This document shows, one piece after another, positions 59,833 to 64,000 of a stretch of 64,000 bases of DNA. The notes beneath the pieces are model-generated. The model did no database searches and was not told where the DNA came from. It saw only the letters and a list, made by a program, of their open reading frames with translations. Position numbers and translations under genes: made by a program. This stretch comes from Acorus gramineus (Eukaryota > Streptophyta > Magnoliopsida > Acorales > Acoraceae): assembly GCA_030737835.1 (NCBI GenBank), contig CM060849.1, positions 14,179,216-14,243,215 of the forward strand. The letters run 5' to 3'. Position 1 is the first letter of the stretch. Each line of letters starts with the position of its first letter.

Positions 59833-60393
59833 GAGCATCTCCAATCCTATACCTAAATCTTTACTCAAATTCAACCATTTACCAATACCCATACCAAATC
59901 AAACTTTTACTCAAATATTTACCCAAATCAAGTGAGACTCAAATATTTACTTAAATTTTTAACATATCTTTTTTATCCCTTATCTCCATATTTTCTTCCA
60001 ATGATTTTTCCTTCAACTCTATCTTTAGTTGAATTATATTAGATGCCATTTCCACCCCCAAAATTTTCACTATTTCTTGAAACAAAAAAAAATGATCTTC
60101 TTTCTTAAGTTTTTTTTTTTAACTTCTTATTTTTACTTTTTTTTTAAAAAAAATTGGATGATAATAATTTTTAAATTAAATATCTTAAAGGGAAAAGAAA
60201 TTGAATAGTAAAAAAGTTTGGGAAAAAGACTATGAAAATGTTTATAGAAAATAATTAAAAGAAGATGTAAATTTTTTAAAAGATTTGAGTAAAACACGAA
60301 GTGATGGTAGGAGACACATTATACCAAATCAAGCTTTTACTCAAATTTTAAGTGAAATTTGAGTATAGGTTTGAGTAAAGACTGAAAATGACC
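59833..60393. mobile_element. MITE with GAGCATCTCCAATCC start, 561 bp
   Basis: The start GAGCATCTCCAATCC is a common plant MITE end. The right end is a diverged inverse (GGTCATTTTCAGTC). TAA lies on both sides (59830-59832 and 60394-60396). The arms share inverted TTTACTCAAA and ACCAAATCAA motifs. Confidence 0.5.
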
Positions 60394-61554
60394 TAATACC
60401 TTAGGGGACTTGGACCATTTGGTCTTTGGGAGCGAGTTAATATCTCTTTTACCGTGCTCTTATGGATCCTTTTCCTTGTTGCTTTTATCATTTAATTGGG
60501 CTCTTAACCCTTAATATATTAAGACAAGTGCTTATCAGTCCAATAAAAAAAAAGATATTTTTGATCATTTCTATGTTATTTTAATAATATTAATAGATTT
60601 TTTTTAAAAAAAATAGTTAAATTTAACCATAATAACAATATATATATGCCCGCGTGCATAATTTTAAACATTTAAAAAATATAAAATCAAATAGGCTATT
60701 TATAATGATATAAAAATGATTAACGAATTTTTTATGATACATATAAAAAAAGGGTTTTTTTACGTGTATACCATCCAAAAACATACTATTTATTTTTATA
60801 CCATTGGAATATGTAAAAATCATGCATATTTCCCATCCTAGTTAACTTTCATCCAAATTCCTATTAAAACCATTAAATTCATAGATAAATGATCAATTAC
60901 CCTTTATTTTTTTATTTTGTATATTTTACATTACCAAATACAATTTTTATAAAAATAAAAAATATTAATTTTAACATGAAAATGATAAATTTCATCTAAC
61001 ATCCAAACATAAAAATTAAATATACAAACTATTTATTATCTAAGATATAGTATTTAGTAATATTTAGTACAAATGAAATAAAATGATTTTGAGAATAATT
61101 AATCATATATATTATAAAATGATAAATTAAAAAAAAAAACAAATCTTGATTGGAAGAAAATGAAAGAAGAGATAAAGTTAAAAGGCGCATGGTTGATTCG
61201 GAAAAAAAACAAGAAATTAAGGTAATGATTTTTTAATTATTTACATTATGATAAATATTATGTTAGATTATTTATATCATTTTTATTTCTTGGTTAAAAA
61301 TTATTTATAGTTAAATTTTATTTAGGTTAAAAAAGATAAAAAAAAGATGTATTTTTTTATTAAAAAAAATTATAATAATATAAAAATAAATATGTTACGA
61401 TATATAAAAATAAATAACATATTATTTAACAGTATACTCGCCAAAAAAAAAAAAAAAAAAAAATCGCTAGGCGAGACTGGAATTCAAATAATAACATAAG
61501 AATGGAATCACCCCTCACGATCGATGAACTAGGGTTTTTTTTCATTTAGCAGTT
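60394..61554. other. Intergenic and PRKRIP1 5' flank
   Basis: AT-rich, nothing recognised until CTAGGGTTTTT at about 61530, whose inverse AAAACCCTAG is a telo-box-like motif found near many plant RNA-processing and translation genes. It lies about 25 bp before the start codon. Confidence 0.5.
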
Positions 61555-61827
61555 ATGTCTGGTGGCTCCATGAAACCAAATGAGAGGGATCTTCAGATGG
61601 TATGTGACGCCGCCGCCGCCGCACCTCTGCAACTTGAGTCACGGAGGGATGCGGTGCCACCGATGGCTCCAAACGCGGTGGTGGAGTACACTGGGGGGAA
61701 GCTTGGTCTGAAGGAGGAGGAGGAGGACCTCGAGGTCAAGCTCCGCAGGATCATCGAACACGTCCCCGTCCGCGTCAGCAACACCTCCGGCAGTTCCGCC
61801 GGCTCCGGCTCCGGCGATTTCCATCAG
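61555..61827 (+). CDS. PRKRIP1: PRKRIP1 homologue (DUF1168), exon 1, partial
   Basis: The first 91 codons start MSGGSMKPNERDLQMV and contain EEDLEVKLRRIIEHVPVRVS and the family signature SGSSAGSGSGDFHQ. The human protein has a closely similar SSAGAGSGEFH block just before its basic helix. PRKRIP1 is a nuclear, highly basic protein found in catalytic-stage spliceosomes. The exon ends CAG|GTCCCC in phase 0; the open frame runs on 10 codons into the intron before a stop. The next exon, expected to start YRQMRRKE or similar, was not found before the window ends, so intron 1 is longer than 2.1 kb. An alanine run (residues 18-23) is encoded by a GCC repeat. Confidence 0.82.
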
Positions 61828-64000
61828 GTCCCCTTCCTCTCTGTAGCTGCAAAACCCTAGATTGGATTTTTTTTTTCCATCCGTCGATTGATGCCTCTTT
61901 GATTGCGATTGCCCCCTTTGGATTGCTTGTTAATGTTACAGTCTTGAGTATGACGAAATTAATGTGTTCATGTAACCTCTGTCATGCATTTTGAGATCAT
62001 GCTGCATGGTCACTCGGTAGTGTAAAAGATAACATATTATTTTTTCATTATAAAGGATTATGACATTGATTACATCTGGTCAATGTTGCTACAGAAACTT
62101 GATCTTCCCTCGCTGCAGGGTTACCTACCATACTGTTTTTTTTTTTTTTTTTTTCTCTGAACTATCCTTCAAAGGATTTCAATTTATTGTCAATCAAAAT
62201 CTCTGATAAGGTGGCTGACTAAATTACTATGTTCTAAGGAAGTATCTATCTGATTTATTTTCAAGTTATATCAAGTATGTTTTCGTTTTATTAGAAAAAA
62301 AAGAGTTAAAATTATGTGAGCTTCTTTGAAATGTTAGAATTCTTTCTGTCTTTAATGAATAATTTGAATGGCATAATTGCCTTTTATCTGCTTCATGACT
62401 TTCTTCTTGTCTTGAAAACTTATCTTGCCTCAAAGTTTTTTTTTTTTTTTTTGGTGATGGAAACGATAGGCGATCGATCACCTTTGTATCAATAAAAGAA
62501 TCTTGCCTCAAAGTTTTCAACTAAAAACCAACATTGAATGAAGTACCACTATTCCACTTGATCTGTCATGTGTTTGCTCGTTGTTATTCAGTTAAGTATC
62601 TCGAAACCTTTCCATTGCAGAAAATTTTGTTAGTTTAAAAGTATGTTTTTTTATTCATCTTTTCACTGGAATTGCATCTCATATGGACAACGGTTAACAT
62701 TTTCTAGTCATCATGAATTCTTAGAATAGCAATTTTCAATATTTTTCTGGTTATCTAGGCTATAGGAATGATTTACAAATCCTTTTGACAAACGATAGCC
62801 AAAACAAGCTTAATATGACTGCGAATAATGGAAGCGCAATGTGGGACAGGTGAGTTGATGAGGAAAAAGCTGTCTGTATTCTATTTGATCAAATTTTTTG
62901 GTGTTGGCAATGGACATTAAGTGAAGATTAGCTGAAGACCTGGTTATTTGCAAATCATCAGAAATTTTATTTGTTATGGATTGTGGAGATCCTGTTTGGC
63001 TGGAGTTTAAACTTTAAAGTAAGAAATATCAATCTTTGAAGTGATGGTTGAGAAAAGGATAGAATAGTCACAAAGGGATAATGATGCAGATTGGGTCCAA
63101 ATCCATGACTCGATTAATCTTACATAGGATTGAAGACCCGAGATACCCTAGTGTAATGTGCGCTTGGAGAAGGTTGCACACATATATGGTGGCTAGAAAT
63201 CATCATACAATCGCTATCCTTGACCATCAATCTTTTGACGGTTAGAGCATCCTAATTGTCACCATTAATCCGCACAATTACGATGCAAATGGTCATGATG
63301 GATCGTTGATCCTCTAATGGCTTTAACATTCTTACTTTGATTAGATCTTATTCAATCTCACCATTTTTATATAGCCTAGAGGCATATAAATAAGACTCCT
63401 TTGTTGATGGGAAAGAGCATCAAATTTGAGAATTATATCTTAGTTGTCTGGTTTTCTTTTAGAAAAAAATATCTTGGTTGTCCGGTTTTCTTTTAGAAAA
63501 AATATCTTAGTTGTCTGGGCAACTTTGAAAATAGCCTCCACAAATTGAAGTCTGAGTTTGTGTTTTGAGTAAGAGTCTTTTTATTCATCTTCTTTGATGC
63601 TCCCTTGTTGGTCTCTTCCTTGTATGGGTCGGTGTATCAAAGTGAAGTTTTTGTACCATTTCTCGCTATGGCTGGATAGCCCTGTTTGGAGATCTTATAA
63701 GGTATTTGGAGAGTATGGATCTAGTGCAACAATTCTTTCTTAGTCCTTTTCCTTGAAACAAATCTTGAAGTTGTTATTTGATGGAAAAATCTCAGATTGA
63801 GAAAATGACTATGGAAATGAAAGTGTGGGCAACAACCCAGACATTGGTTCTCTATGGCTCCAGATTGCTGTGGCTTTAGTGGTAGTGCTCCCACCTTGCT
63901 ATTAGGACTTTTGGGTATCTAGATAGCTTGAGAAGAGCATTGGAGTGAGCCTAGAAGTAAAACAATGGAGCACGGAGAGAGAACACCACGAGGAAGATTT
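61828..64000 (+). other. PRKRIP1 intron 1 (to window end)
   Basis: No further PRKRIP1 exon recognised. It contains a tiny LINE insertion at 62440-62499 and, near 63420-63510, a short repeat of CTTAGTTGTC-TGG and GGTTTTCTTTTAGAAAAAA. Confidence 0.6.
62440..62499 (-). mobile_element. Severely 5'-truncated LINE insertion, 60 bp
   Basis: On the minus strand, about 45 bp (TTCTTTTATTGATACAAAGG onward) is followed by a poly(A) tail, seen as the T run at 62436-62452. It is flanked by an exact 18-bp target duplication ATCTTGCCTCAAAGTTTT at 62422-62439 and 62500-62517. Poly(A) and a long target duplication are the marks of LINE-driven insertion. The source could be a LINE or a SINE-like tail. Confidence 0.8.

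Noticed and set aside
1-64000. CRISPR arrays, bacterial operons, rRNA or tRNA genes
   Set aside because: The sequence is plant nuclear DNA; no spaced direct-repeat array and no tRNA or rRNA sequence was recognised.

Overview
The window is nuclear DNA of a flowering plant. It is AT-rich, has GT-AG introns, and carries LINEs, hAT, Mutator-like and PIF/Harbinger-type elements. The proteins I recognise are of plant type: a two-helix thylakoid stress-enhanced protein, an intronless subgroup-22 R2R3-MYB, a UNC-50 homologue and a PRKRIP1 homologue. I cannot name the species. All calls come from reading the sequence and from memory of the families; no search was run.

Layout: (1) 1-9190 holds the 5' part of a minus-strand UNC-50 gene. 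Exon 1 is at 8405-8491, exon 2 at 4119-4186 and a 26-nt micro-exon 3 at 1151-1176; the rest lies beyond the left edge. Its introns are filled with old LINE pieces and local repeats. (2) 9191-10516 is an intergenic region with a dense cluster of short inverted TGTAAC motifs. (3) 10517-16219 is a plus-strand SEP1-like gene, head to head with UNC-50. (4) 16503-19936 holds a small MITE, a 1.4-kb inverted-repeat element carrying a captured piece of a GH17 beta-1,3-glucanase gene, and a clean hAT element. (5) 20522-20947 is a small unknown minus-strand gene with an exact 132-bp internal duplication. (6) 22151-31970 is a second copy of region 1. UNC-50 exons 1, 3 and 4 are present, exon 2 has been deleted, and exon 5 onward is not found, so this copy is a pseudogene. 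It also gained a 1.26-kb Mutator-like element that copy 1 lacks. (7) 34561-35613 is a MYB44/73-type gene with its own TATA box and a MYB-site palindrome upstream. (8) 36491-36687 is a detached copy of the SEP1 upstream region, which suggests the big duplication once reached further. (9) 41905-49402 is a separate tandem duplication of a non-coding 3.4-3.8-kb unit; one breakpoint lies inside a MITE and a different MITE is present in only one copy. (10) 49403-61554 is gene-poor, with a clean hAT element, several Tourist-like MITEs, a minus-strand LINE piece and weak LTR-like fossils. (11) 61555-64000 holds exon 1 and part of intron 1 of a PRKRIP1 (DUF1168) homologue.

The genes are ordinary, mutually unrelated plant housekeeping or stress genes, not an operon or a defence system. 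What stands out is how the region was built: two independent segmental duplications whose copies differ by datable transposon insertions and by a deletion that killed one UNC-50 copy. I found no CRISPR array, tRNA, rRNA or new multi-gene system.
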